From Betaproteobacteria bacterium CG2_30_68_42 (GTDB taxonomy: Bacteria; Pseudomonadota; Gammaproteobacteria; Burkholderiales; Rhodocyclaceae): 42,058 nt of DNA. Location: positions 1 through 42,058 of the forward strand of contig MNXU01000024.1 of the NCBI GenBank assembly GCA_001872285.1, in the 5' to 3' direction. This document shows positions 1 to 7,533 of the stretch, piece after piece. The position numbers and the translations under genes were made by a program. Under the pieces are notes generated by a model. That model was not told the DNA's origin. It worked only from the letters and a program-made list of their open reading frames with translations, and ran no database searches. Each line of letters starts with the position of its first letter. Position 1 is the stretch's first letter.

Positions 1-65
1 GCCCGGGCGAGGGCCGGCGGCAGCGCCAGGACTGCCATCCCGAGCGCAACGGCGATGCGCGGCAT
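1..65 (-). CDS. Start of an exported protein downstream of aauA (partial)
   Basis: Only about 21 codons are present; the gene runs off the left edge of the window. The visible residues begin MPRIAVALGMAVLALPP and end in an Ala-rich stretch, which reads as a short cleavable Sec signal peptide. The ATG lies 8 bases beyond the aauA stop, so it is very likely the next gene of the same operon. In characterised amine dehydrogenase clusters this position is taken by a periplasmic cytochrome c, a cupredoxin or another small periplasmic protein. Which one this is cannot be read from the window. Confidence 0.5.
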   Translation of the reverse strand, partial: MPRIAVALGMAVLALPPALAR

Positions 66-73
66 CACGTGCG

Positions 74-598
74 CTAGCTCTTCTCGGCAAGGCCGACCAC
101 CACCGAAGTGGTGCAGTGGAACATCGTGCTGTCGGTGTTGGCCATGCACCAGTTGATGTCGTTGTGCAGGCCCATGCGATAGGCCGGGCGCTCGCCTTCG
201 TTGGTGTTGCACAGGCACCTGCCGCAGGAGCCCTTTCCGCAGCAGTCGTTGTAGCTCACCAGGTAGTCCTTGCCGTCGTGCGGATTGTGGCAGGTGCCGA
301 TCCAGGAGACCTTCGAGGCCTCCGTGCCCGGCGGACAGGTGGACGCGCTGCCGCCGCAGCATGCGCACAGATAGCCGTCGAGCGCGCAGTAGCGCCAGTA
401 GTCGCAACTGGTTTCGCCGGGTGGGGACTTCTTTTGCGCGGCCTCGGCCGTGCGCGCGATACGGTCGAAGGGCAGCACCGGCAGCACGAACGCGCTGCCC
501 ACCAGAAGCCGGCCGATGCGCGTGAGCGCACTGCGCCGGGAGGTGCGTCGTGCCACACCGCGCACGCCCCGTTCGAAGAAATCGTCAAACCAGCGCAT
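74..598 (-). CDS. aauA: Aromatic amine dehydrogenase small (TTQ) subunit
   Basis: This is the catalytic beta subunit of a periplasmic quinoprotein amine dehydrogenase, 174 aa. It oxidises a primary amine to aldehyde and ammonia and passes electrons to a periplasmic carrier. The two tryptophans that form tryptophan tryptophylquinone are W99 (SWIGTC) and W150 (INWCMA). Their 51-residue spacing equals that of W57/W108 in Paracoccus methylamine dehydrogenase. The catalytic Asp of the DCC motif is D118. The mature part has 14 cysteines, two more than methylamine dehydrogenase; the extras sit in CACCGG and GKGSCGRC. Together with the stretches CHNPHDGKDYL and FHCTTSVVVGL this matches, from memory, the Alcaligenes faecalis aromatic amine dehydrogenase better than MauA. 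The N-terminus has a long twin-arginine-like leader (RRTSRRSAL followed by a hydrophobic run). It is last of four tightly spaced genes, 24 bases after aauD. Confidence 0.88.
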   Translation of the reverse strand: MRWFDDFFERGVRGVARRTSRRSALTRIGRLLVGSAFVLPVLPFDRIARTAEAAQKKSPPGETSCDYWRYCALDGYLCACCGGSASTCPPGTEASKVSWIGTCHNPHDGKDYLVSYNDCCGKGSCGRCLCNTNEGERPAYRMGLHNDINWCMANTDSTMFHCTTSVVVGLAEKS

Positions 599-622
599 GG
601 GTCTCGCTCCTCGCAGCCAGGT

Positions 623-1219
623 TCATGCTCGCGCCTTCTGATCGATGAATTCCTGCACCGAAGCGACGCCGAGCTCCTTCGCCGCGAACAGGCTTTCGAT
701 CTGCTCGCGCGAGTTCACCAGGCCCTTCGCACCGATCCGGCCCGCATCGTCGATGAGGACCGCATAGGGCAGCTTGCCGATCCGGTAGGTCATCCCGAGT
801 TCCGTAGACAACACATAGGGGAACCCGGCCAGCCCGGCCTTGCGCTGGAGCTCCGCATGCTGCGCGGGCTCTCCGTCGCTCGCGAACACGATCCGCAGCC
901 ATGCGGCCTCGCTGCGGCTGATCGAGCCCAGGATCGGCACCAGCTTCTTGCACACCGGGCAGCTCGGCGACAGGAAGAACAGCAGCGTGCTCCGGTCGGC
1001 GGGCTTGCCGAGGGAAACCGCCTGTCCGGCGAGGTCGACGAGATCGAAGGCCGGCGCCTCGTCGCCGACCTTCGGACCGGAATCCATCATCAGCGCGCCG
1101 ATCGGGGCGACGCGCTCGTACAGGATTCCGACCTGGCGCGCGAGGGCGACCAGCGCGACCACCAGCGCCAGAACCACGACCCAGAGAATGATGTTCGAGA
1201 CCATCAACGCCTCGTTCAT
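623..1219 (-). CDS. aauD: Amine dehydrogenase maturation thioredoxin-like protein
   Basis: This is a 198-aa MauD/AauD-type protein. It has one N-terminal membrane anchor (about residues 7-28) and a periplasmic thioredoxin-like domain with the redox pair C87-P-V-C90. In the family it is needed to form or isomerise the many disulfides of the small subunit, which fits the 14-Cys AauA encoded next to it. The chosen ATG overlaps the aauE stop by four bases (ATGA), the classic translational coupling arrangement. A longer reading in the same frame would run antisense-like through aauE and is not credible. Confidence 0.85.
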   Translation of the reverse strand: MNEALMVSNIILWVVVLALVVALVALARQVGILYERVAPIGALMMDSGPKVGDEAPAFDLVDLAGQAVSLGKPADRSTLLFFLSPSCPVCKKLVPILGSISRSEAAWLRIVFASDGEPAQHAELQRKAGLAGFPYVLSTELGMTYRIGKLPYAVLIDDAGRIGAKGLVNSREQIESLFAAKELGVASVQEFIDQKARA

Positions 1220-1764
1220 GCGTGGTTCCTCGCTTCCTGCGCCCGCGTGTGGGTGGCGAGCAGTTCGTTGCCGGCTGCATACAGTCCGAGCAGGGCCAGC
1301 GTGCCGCCGGCCACGGTCACGTAGTCGAGCCAGTGCAGCGCGCGCGGCGCGCTCGCCTGCATCGCCACGATCAGGCCGCCTGCCAGCACCAGGTTGCGCG
1401 CGACCAGAAAGGGCGACAAGGGGATGGGAGCACTGCCGCAGCCGCAGTCGATGTCCCGGATGCCGCGCGCGAGGTTGATCGCGACGGCGCCGGTCATCAC
1501 GAACAGCAATCCGAGTGCGAGCCACGCAGCGTGTTCGCGGATGGCTGCGAAGAGCAGGCCCATTCCGGCGACCGCTTCGAGCGCCGGGAGCAGGCGCGCG
1601 AACGGACGTATCCACGCGGCCGGGAGCAAGCGGTAGGCGGCCGCCGCGCTCTCGAACGAGTCGATGTCGCGGAGCTTGTGCCACGCGGCGAGCAGAAAGA
1701 TCACGCTCAGGGCCGCGGCGGCGATGCTCGTCACCGCCGGATCGCAGGGCAGTGCGAGGCTCAT
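1216..1764 (-). CDS. aauE: Amine dehydrogenase accessory membrane protein
   Basis: This is a 182-aa MauE/AauE-family integral membrane protein. About four hydrophobic helices are visible (roughly residues 10-28, 55-75, 80-98 and 118-165), with a CGCG motif after the third (IDCGCGSAPIPLS). MauE-type proteins act with MauD in maturation of the small subunit, possibly as the electron supply to the thioredoxin-like partner. The start codon overlaps the aauB stop by four bases and its stop overlaps the aauD start by four bases, so B, E and D form one translationally coupled unit. Confidence 0.83.
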   Translation of the reverse strand: MSLALPCDPAVTSIAAAALSVIFLLAAWHKLRDIDSFESAAAAYRLLPAAWIRPFARLLPALEAVAGMGLLFAAIREHAAWLALGLLFVMTGAVAINLARGIRDIDCGCGSAPIPLSPFLVARNLVLAGGLIVAMQASAPRALHWLDYVTVAGGTLALLGLYAAGNELLATHTRAQEARNHA

Positions 1765-2915
1765 GGCTGCGTTTCCAGCAGGAATGCGGTTTCGGCGAGC
1801 GGATCGAGCCGCCGCTTCTGGACGAGCTTGTTCGCCGCCTCGAACACGACCAGCCCCATGTTCTTGCCGTCGAGCGCGAACAGCAGCGGCTTGTCGTCCT
1901 GGCTCGCGCTGATCGACACCGCGTTGGCTCCCTTGACGCGCTGGATGCGGGCCTTCGAATCGAAATCGAAGACCCAGATCTCCTGCGCCGGATCCTTGTG
2001 GCTGCCTTCCTTGCCGTTGGGATGCATGGTCACGAAGAGCCGGTGCGTGCCGCGATGGACCGCGATCGGCTGATAGCCGCCCGGCCGCCAGTTCTTTTTC
2101 GCCTCCGCGGGCGTGACCAGCGACCACGGGGATCCGAAACGGGGCGTTTCCTGGGACAGATCGGCACTGTAGACCTTGCCCTTGAAGGAGACGAACAGGT
2201 GCTCGTCGCCGAGGTTCTCGGATTGCACGAAGAGCGGATCGTCGTCCGGATCGAAGAACTTCGCACTGCGCGCCATCTTCGCCTGGCGCCCGTCGCCGTC
2301 GAGCGTGACCACGAGCAGGCTTCCGTCGCCGCACAGGGCGGCGAAACGCTGCGGTGCGGACTGGGACGGAATGACCGTCCAGCAACCCGGCGTGGGAATC
2401 TCGGCCACGAACTTGCGTGCCTTGAGATCCACGACGCTGACCGAGGTCGCCGGCGTGGCGTTCTGTACGAGCAGGAAGCGGCCGTCGCGCGTGGTCCGGA
2501 GAATGCCTTTGTAATTGAGCGCCTGGGCATGCTTGGGCGGGATCGGGATCTCCCCGACCTGCGCCAGCGTGGCCGTATCATAGATATCGACCACGTCCGT
2601 GCGCTCCCCGCGGCTGAGGCGCGAATAGTAGGTCGTGGCGACGTAGAATTCCCTGCCGTCCTGGGAGAGCGTGGTCTGGCCCGCATAAGCCGACGCGATC
2701 ATGCCCAGATACTTGAGGCTGTCGCCGTCCACGACGTGGACCCGGCCGTCGACGATGTGGCTGATCGCGACATCGGTGACATACACGCGATGCGGCGTGG
2801 CCGGCGCGAGCTTCGCAGTCGTCACCTGCTCGATGGCGACATCGGCCCACGATCCGCCGCTCGCCAGCGTCGCGACCGCCAGCGCGATTGCCGGGCCTCT
2901 CCTCCAGGTGCTCAT
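1761..2915 (-). CDS. aauB: Amine dehydrogenase large subunit
   Basis: This is the alpha subunit of the periplasmic quinoprotein amine dehydrogenase, 384 aa. The family folds as a seven-bladed beta propeller that cradles the TTQ subunit. A signal peptide is visible at residues 1-24 (ending SGGSWA), followed by repeated strand-turn units such as VVDIYDTATLAQVGEI. Two cysteines about 17 residues apart (GCWTV and ALCGDG) probably form the conserved disulfide. The ATG at 2915 was chosen because GGAG lies just upstream and the signal peptide starts there; a start 24 codons earlier adds an Arg/Ser-rich segment with no function. This is the first gene of the operon. No mauF-like gene lies upstream, which is typical of aau rather than mau clusters. 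Confidence 0.87.
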   Translation of the reverse strand: MSTWRRGPAIALAVATLASGGSWADVAIEQVTTAKLAPATPHRVYVTDVAISHIVDGRVHVVDGDSLKYLGMIASAYAGQTTLSQDGREFYVATTYYSRLSRGERTDVVDIYDTATLAQVGEIPIPPKHAQALNYKGILRTTRDGRFLLVQNATPATSVSVVDLKARKFVAEIPTPGCWTVIPSQSAPQRFAALCGDGSLLVVTLDGDGRQAKMARSAKFFDPDDDPLFVQSENLGDEHLFVSFKGKVYSADLSQETPRFGSPWSLVTPAEAKKNWRPGGYQPIAVHRGTHRLFVTMHPNGKEGSHKDPAQEIWVFDFDSKARIQRVKGANAVSISASQDDKPLLFALDGKNMGLVVFEAANKLVQKRRLDPLAETAFLLETQP

Positions 2916-3132
2916 CGCTTCTCCGCCTCCCGAGCTTCGCGATCCACAGCCCTGGCACTGCGATCGGTGCGCGTGGTGGGACCTCATCGTGCGGCGAGTC
3001 TAGGTCGCTTCGCGCGGACGCCGTTAGCCAAAATCGGCAAGGGTTGCGACGCATGGGCGCGCGCCGGGTTGGCGCACGAAATCGGTTGGGTGTAGCATTT
3101 GTTAATTCCTCAAACAGGTGTGGAGATGCGGA
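2916..3132. promoter_or_regulatory. Divergent control region between aauB and the AraC-type regulator
   Basis: This is a 217-bp intergenic region between the minus-strand amine dehydrogenase operon and the plus-strand regulator, so it must hold both promoters. An AT-rich patch (GTAGCATTTGTTAATTCCTC, about 3092-3111) is the likeliest core for the regulator promoter. I could not define a convincing -35/-10 pair or an Anr/Fnr box here. Confidence 0.45.
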
Positions 3133-4161
3133 GTGGCCGTGTCGTCTGAAGGCGATCGCTCGTCCTGGCTAGGCGTGAAGGCGGGCGTAGCCGAAGCGAA
3201 TGTCGGCTACCTGCAAGCGCGCATCGAGACGCACGACGCCGACGAGCAGGCCGAGCGCCTGCGCTGCTGGGATCAGTCCTACGACCAGCTCTCGGCCGGG
3301 CGCTTTCGCGGCAGTCTCAGCGAGGTCTGGTTCGAGTCGATGCAGTTGTTCCGCGAAGTCACCAATCAGTCGGTGCGCGAGAACGGAACCTGCTGGCAAG
3401 GCTCGCGCACATTCGGCATTCCCCTGGCGATGAGCGGAGCCGCCGCCTTCTGCGGAAGAGCGATGAGCATGGATTCGCTGCTCACGCTTTGCGGCGGTGA
3501 CGAACTCGATTTCCGGACCCCGCACTTCCTCGACATCGTGGGCATTTCCGTGAGCGCGCCGATGTTCGAGAGCTTTGCCCGGCGCATGGAAGGAGACGGC
3601 ATCGGGCGACGGCTCGCGAGTCGCCGGGTGGTGCCGCTCGCGGGTGAGCGGCTGGACGATCTGCGCGCCGCGCTGCGGTCGGTGCTCGGTGTCCTCGATT
3701 CCGATCCGGGAGTGCTGGCGCACCCTCAGTCCCGGAAGATGCTCCAGGACTCCCTCCTGTCGCGCCTGCTGGCCGCGCTCGGCGAAGCGGGAACGGAGCC
3801 CGAAACTCCGGTCAACTACCTCGTGCGCCGCCGCGTCGTCGACAAGGCGCGCGAGTATCTACTCAGCCACCGCGACGGTCCGGTCTCGGTGGCGGATCTG
3901 TGCGCCGTGACCGCGGTCAGCCGGCGGACCCTGCAGTACTGCTTCCGGGAAGTGCTCGGCGTCAGGCCGGTGTATTACCTGCGTGCGCTCCGGCTCGCGG
4001 GGGTACGCAGGGAACTGAAGGCATGCGGCACCCGGCGCACCTCGGTCGGAGACGTTGCCGCGCGCTGGGGTTTCTGGCATCTCAGCCATTTCGCCGCCGA
4101 CTACCGGAAGATGTTCGGCGAACTGCCCTCCGAAACCCTGTACTCGCAGCGCGCGAACTGA
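3133..4161 (+). CDS. AraC/XylS-family transcriptional regulator of the amine dehydrogenase operon
   Basis: This is a regulator of about 342 aa with a C-terminal double helix-turn-helix of the AraC type (about residues 235-335; visible elements VSVADLCAVTAVSRRTLQYCF and DVAARWGFWHLSHFAADYRKMFGELP). The N-terminal 200 residues resemble the sensor half of EutR/FeaR-like proteins (CWDQSYDQLSAGRFRGSL, then LFREVTNQSV). The GTG at 3133 is preceded by GGAG at 3122-3125 with suitable spacing; an in-frame GTG at 3118 is the alternative. Being divergent from aauBEDA, it most likely activates that operon in response to an amine or aldehyde. The ligand is inference. Confidence 0.8.
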   Translation: MAVSSEGDRSSWLGVKAGVAEANVGYLQARIETHDADEQAERLRCWDQSYDQLSAGRFRGSLSEVWFESMQLFREVTNQSVRENGTCWQGSRTFGIPLAMSGAAAFCGRAMSMDSLLTLCGGDELDFRTPHFLDIVGISVSAPMFESFARRMEGDGIGRRLASRRVVPLAGERLDDLRAALRSVLGVLDSDPGVLAHPQSRKMLQDSLLSRLLAALGEAGTEPETPVNYLVRRRVVDKAREYLLSHRDGPVSVADLCAVTAVSRRTLQYCFREVLGVRPVYYLRALRLAGVRRELKACGTRRTSVGDVAARWGFWHLSHFAADYRKMFGELPSETLYSQRAN

Positions 4162-4282
4162 TCCGGGCGTGGTCGCTCGGCACGCGGGCCTGCGTGTCGG
4201 CGCCGGAGTAAAATCCATCCAACGTTGATTATCGACCCGGCTGCGGCCGGGCTGCTGGAATTCGTCGGGGCGGGAACGCGAC

Positions 4283-5452
4283 ATGACTGAACCCGGAATG
4301 CCTCCGCTGCGGATCAAGGGGCGCGCGCTGCTGCCCGTCGTCCAGGGCGGGATGGGGGTCGGCGTCTCGGCGCACCGCCTCTCCGGTGCGGTGGCGGCGT
4401 GCAACGCGGTGGGCACGATCGCGAGCGTGGATCTGCGCCGCCTGCATCCCGACCTGATGGAGCGTACCGCCCGTTCGCGCACGAAGGACGACATCAACGC
4501 GGCCAACCTCGAGGCGCTCGATCGCGAGGTGCGGCAGGCGCTCGCGCTCGCGCAGGGCCGCGGCCTGATCGCGGTGAATGTGATGCGGGCGGTGTCCCAG
4601 TACGCGGATCTTGTCCGCCAGGCGTGCGCGAGCGGCGCGGGCGCGATCGTGATGGGCGCGGGCCTGCCCCTCGATCTGCCCGAGCTCACCGCCGGTTTTC
4701 CGCAGGTGGCCCTGATCCCCATCCTGTCGGACGTGCGCGGCATCTCGCTGCTGCTGCGCAAGTGGATGCGCAGGCATCACCTGCCCGATGCGATCGTCAT
4801 CGAACACCCGCGTTATGCCGGCGGTCATCTGGGCGCATCGCGGGTGGAAGACGTGGGAGATGCACGCTTCGATTTCGAGACGGTGATTCCGGCCGCACTC
4901 GAACTGTTCAGGGAGCTCGGCATCGAAGCCGAGCGCATCCCGCTGATCGCCGCGGGCGGCGTCAACAGCTACGATCGTGTCCGGTCCCTGCTCGCGCTGG
5001 GTGCCTCGGGGGTTCAGGTCGGAACCGCTTTCGCGGTGACGCAGGAGGGCGATGCGCACCCGGTGTTCAAGAAGGTCCTGGCCGAGGCGCGGCCCGAGGA
5101 CATCGTCACCTTCATGAGCGTGGCGGGGCTTCCCGCGCGCGCCGTGCGTACGCCCTGGCTGGCGCACTACCTGAAACACTTCGAGGAGTTCCGCGAACGC
5201 GTCCATCGCCGCGCCCGCTGCAGCCTGAACTGGGACTGCCTGCTCTCCTGCGGATTGCGCGACGGGCTGCCCAAGGCGGGGCAGTTCTGCATCGACCTGC
5301 AACTGGCCGCGGCGCTCTCCGGTGACCTCAAGGGCGGACTGTTCTTCCGCGGGGCCGGGGCTTTGCCGTTCGGGGATGCGATCCGTCCGGTGCGCGATCT
5401 GATCCATTATCTGATCAGCGGCGAGGTTCCGCCCGGACTGCACCCCGCCTGA
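4283..5452 (+). CDS. Nitronate monooxygenase-like FMN oxidoreductase
   Basis: This is a 389-aa protein of the NPD/2-nitropropane dioxygenase TIM-barrel family, which binds FMN and oxidises nitronates or acts as a related flavin enzyme. Family features are the N-terminal PVVQGGMGVGVS, the central IEHPRYAGGHLG segment corresponding to the region with the catalytic His, and the FMN-phosphate motif IPLIAAGGVNSYDRV followed by LGASGVQVGTAF. The C-terminal 60 residues carry several cysteines (CSLNWDCLLSCGL) beyond the usual core, a pattern found in a subset of family members. It stands alone between two differently regulated units; a TAAAAT at 4209-4214 may be its -10. The substrate is unknown. Confidence 0.8.
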   Translation: MTEPGMPPLRIKGRALLPVVQGGMGVGVSAHRLSGAVAACNAVGTIASVDLRRLHPDLMERTARSRTKDDINAANLEALDREVRQALALAQGRGLIAVNVMRAVSQYADLVRQACASGAGAIVMGAGLPLDLPELTAGFPQVALIPILSDVRGISLLLRKWMRRHHLPDAIVIEHPRYAGGHLGASRVEDVGDARFDFETVIPAALELFRELGIEAERIPLIAAGGVNSYDRVRSLLALGASGVQVGTAFAVTQEGDAHPVFKKVLAEARPEDIVTFMSVAGLPARAVRTPWLAHYLKHFEEFRERVHRRARCSLNWDCLLSCGLRDGLPKAGQFCIDLQLAAALSGDLKGGLFFRGAGALPFGDAIRPVRDLIHYLISGEVPPGLHPA

Positions 5453-5470
5453 CGGTGGAACCCGGGGCAC

Positions 5471-5484
5471 TTGACGCCTGTCAA
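5471..5484 (+). promoter_or_regulatory. Fnr/Dnr-type box upstream of the hemerythrin operon
   Basis: TTGACGCCTGTCAA is a perfectly symmetric variant of TTGAT-N4-ATCAA. A candidate -10, GACAAT at 5507-5512, follows after exactly 22 bases. That is the spacing of a class II Fnr promoter (box centred at -41.5), giving a start near 5519, just before the hemerythrin ATG at 5539. Confidence 0.68.
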
Positions 5485-5538
5485 GGCGGCCGCCGGAGGG
5501 CGCCGGGACAATGCCCGCGACACTCCCTGAGACAAGCC

Positions 5539-5985
5539 ATGAAGAACATTTCGGACGGCATGCAGGAGCACCACAAGGGTTGCGACGAGCAGTTCGCGAT
5601 CGCCGAGGACGCGGCGGGACGAGGCGACTGGGCGGCCTGCGAGGCGGCTTTCTCGCGCTTCCGCGAGGCGCTGGAGCGTCATTTCGACACCGAGGAAAAC
5701 GTCCTCTTTCCGGCCTTCGAGCAGCGCTCCGGGATGTTCGGCGGCCCGACCCAGGTGATGCGCATGGAGCATACCCAGATCCGCAGCATGATCGCCCAGA
5801 TGGAGGCGGCCGTGAAGGCACGCGACGCGGACGCCTTCTGCGGCGCCGCCGACACCCAGCTCGTGCTCATGCAGCAGCACAACATGAAGGAGGAGAACAT
5901 CCTCTATCCGATGTGCGACCAGACGCTCGGCACGGATGCCGCGCTGCTCGAGGAGATCGAGCGCAGCCTGGGGGCTGCGGCCTGA
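5539..5985 (+). CDS. Hemerythrin HHE domain protein
   Basis: This is a 148-aa cytoplasmic four-helix protein of the hemerythrin-like family, expected to carry a non-heme di-iron centre that binds O2 or NO. Candidate ligands are visible in the usual order: H11/H12 (MQEHHKGC), H48 and E52/E53 (ERHFDTEEN), H78 (RMEHTQI), H114 and E118 (QQHNMKEEN). The ATG at 5539 is used because the family domain starts there; the in-frame upstream extension is Arg/Gly-rich and would cover the promoter. It heads an operon with a DUF2249 gene and a membrane protein and is preceded by an Anr/Dnr-type box. This suggests a role under low oxygen or nitrosative conditions. Confidence 0.85.
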   Translation: MKNISDGMQEHHKGCDEQFAIAEDAAGRGDWAACEAAFSRFREALERHFDTEENVLFPAFEQRSGMFGGPTQVMRMEHTQIRSMIAQMEAAVKARDADAFCGAADTQLVLMQQHNMKEENILYPMCDQTLGTDAALLEEIERSLGAAA

Positions 5986-5995
5986 GCGTGCAGCG

Positions 5996-6217
5996 GTGGC
6001 GGGGAAGGTGATCGACGCGAGGGATCTGCTGCCGCCGGAGCCGCTGGAGCTGACGCTCTCGGCGCTCGACGATCTCGGCGCGGACGACGAGCTGGTCCTG
6101 CTGCTGTACCGCGAGCCGCATCCGCTCTATTCCATCCTCCGGGACAACGGCTTCTGCCATCGCACGGAAAGCCGGGCCGACGGCACGTTCGAGATCCGCA
6201 TCCGGCGCGCGTCCTGA
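5996..6217 (+). CDS. DUF2249 domain protein
   Basis: This is a small protein of about 73 aa matching the DUF2249 pattern: an N-terminal IDARDLLPPEPLELTLSALD, a central DELVLLLYREPHPLY and a C-terminal GTFEIRIRR. The fold is SirA/TusA-like in related proteins; its biochemical role is unknown. Genes of this family repeatedly sit beside hemerythrins and NO-related genes, as here. The start is uncertain: GTG at 5996 is used, and GTG at 6008 would place the start right before IDARDLL. It follows the hemerythrin stop by 10 bases and ends 6 bases before the next gene. Confidence 0.7.
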   Translation: MAGKVIDARDLLPPEPLELTLSALDDLGADDELVLLLYREPHPLYSILRDNGFCHRTESRADGTFEIRIRRAS

Positions 6218-6223
6218 GCGCCC

Positions 6224-7504
6224 ATGGCAGCCGCGCTCTCGTTCGAACAGGCGCCGCCGATCTCGGTGCCGCTGCGCTTCCTGCTCACCGCGCCGTTGTT
6301 CGGCATCGTCTTCGGCGTCTTCCTCCTCTGGCAGGGGCCGGAGCTGGTCGAGACCCGCGGCGGGTTTCCGGCGCTGGCGGCCACCCATCTCGTCACCCTC
6401 GGCTTCATGCTGCAGGCCATGTGCGGCGCCCTGCTGCAGGTCTCGCCGGTGTCGACCGGCGCCAACGTCTGGCGCCCGCGCCTGGTGGCGTGGGTCGCTC
6501 ACACGGGGATCAGTGCGGGCGCGCTCGCGCTCACCGCGGGACTGGCGGCCGAGCGGCTGGGGTGGCTGCGGCTCGCCGTGCCGGTGCTCGTCGCGTCGAT
6601 GGCCTTCTATGCCGTGGTCGTGCTCGCGGCCTTGCTGCGAACGAGTGCGCGCGGTGCGACGATCGCGGCGCTGCGCCTGGCGGTCGGCGCGCTCGCGGTG
6701 ACGGTCGCGCTCGGTGCGGCGGCTGCGGGCGCATTCGCCTGGTCGTGGCCGCTGCCGGTCGCGCAGCTCGCGCCGGTTCATGCGGCGTGGGCAGTGTTCG
6801 GCTGGGGCCTGACGCTGGTCGCGGGCGTGTCCTACCTGGTCGTGCCGATGTTCCAGCTCACGCCCGCCTATCCTGCGGCGTTTTCGTTCTGGCTGCCGCG
6901 GGTGGTGATCGGTGCCGTGATCGCGTGGAGCGTCGCGCACATGACGGAGGCCGGTGCCGGCGTGCGCTCCATGCTGGGCCTGGTACTGCTCGCCTGCGGC
7001 GCGGTGTTCGCGTCGGTCACGCTTCGCTTGCAGCGCCGGCGCCGCCGCAAGCTCACCGACGCGACCTTCTCGTTCTTCCGGATCGCAATGATCTCGATGC
7101 TTGCGGCCGTGGCCGCGGGCGTGGTGCTGCCTTGGGCGGAGGGGGGCTTGCGCGTCCGCATCGAGCTCGTGCTCGGAATCCTGCTCCTGATCGGCTTTTT
7201 CGTTTCGGTGATCAACGGCATGCTCTACCGGATCGTGCCGTTCGTACTCTGGCTGCATCTCCAGAAGCGGATGCCGATCGCGCCGAACATGAACCAGCTC
7301 GTCCCGGGCGCAAGGGCGAGCGCACAGTCGCGTCTGCATCTCGCCGCGCTTGCGTGCCTCGCCTGCGCACCGGCCTGGCCGCCGTTGATCTACCCCGGCG
7401 GCGCGCTCTTCGCCGCCTCGTGCGCGATGCTCGAATGGAACCTCGCGCAGGCGCTGCGGGTGTGTGTGCGCCTGAGCGCGGCCGCGCGCGGGAGCGCACC
7501 CTGA
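6224..7504 (+). CDS. Multi-pass membrane protein of the hemerythrin operon
   Basis: This is a 426-aa, very hydrophobic protein with about 12 predicted membrane helices spread over its full length. A histidine-containing helix early on (THLVTLGFMLQAMCGALLQVSP) and later histidines near helix ends (APVHAAWAVFGWG, WSVAHMTEAG) resemble haem- or metal-binding membrane proteins of the NnrS/heme-copper-oxidase-like kind. I cannot assign it firmly to a characterised family. It lies 6 bases after the DUF2249 gene in the Fnr/Dnr-box operon and is convergent with the Dnr-like regulator. An involvement in NO metabolism or respiration is inference from context. Confidence 0.72.
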   Translation: MAAALSFEQAPPISVPLRFLLTAPLFGIVFGVFLLWQGPELVETRGGFPALAATHLVTLGFMLQAMCGALLQVSPVSTGANVWRPRLVAWVAHTGISAGALALTAGLAAERLGWLRLAVPVLVASMAFYAVVVLAALLRTSARGATIAALRLAVGALAVTVALGAAAAGAFAWSWPLPVAQLAPVHAAWAVFGWGLTLVAGVSYLVVPMFQLTPAYPAAFSFWLPRVVIGAVIAWSVAHMTEAGAGVRSMLGLVLLACGAVFASVTLRLQRRRRRKLTDATFSFFRIAMISMLAAVAAGVVLPWAEGGLRVRIELVLGILLLIGFFVSVINGMLYRIVPFVLWLHLQKRMPIAPNMNQLVPGARASAQSRLHLAALACLACAPAWPPLIYPGGALFAASCAMLEWNLAQALRVCVRLSAAARGSAP

Positions 7505-7533
7505 TGCGCGAGGCATGCCCGCGCCCGGCCGCC

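Noticed and set aside
74..2915. Calling the cluster methylamine dehydrogenase (mauBEDA)
   Set aside because: Cysteine count, local sequence of the small subunit and absence of mauF favour the aromatic amine type. Methylamine activity is not excluded.
5867..7516. A 549-codon minus-strand frame opposite the hemerythrin operon
   Set aside because: Its composition is dominated by Arg, His, Glu and Gln with no domain, and it is fully antisense to genes with clear motifs. It is a GC-skew shadow.
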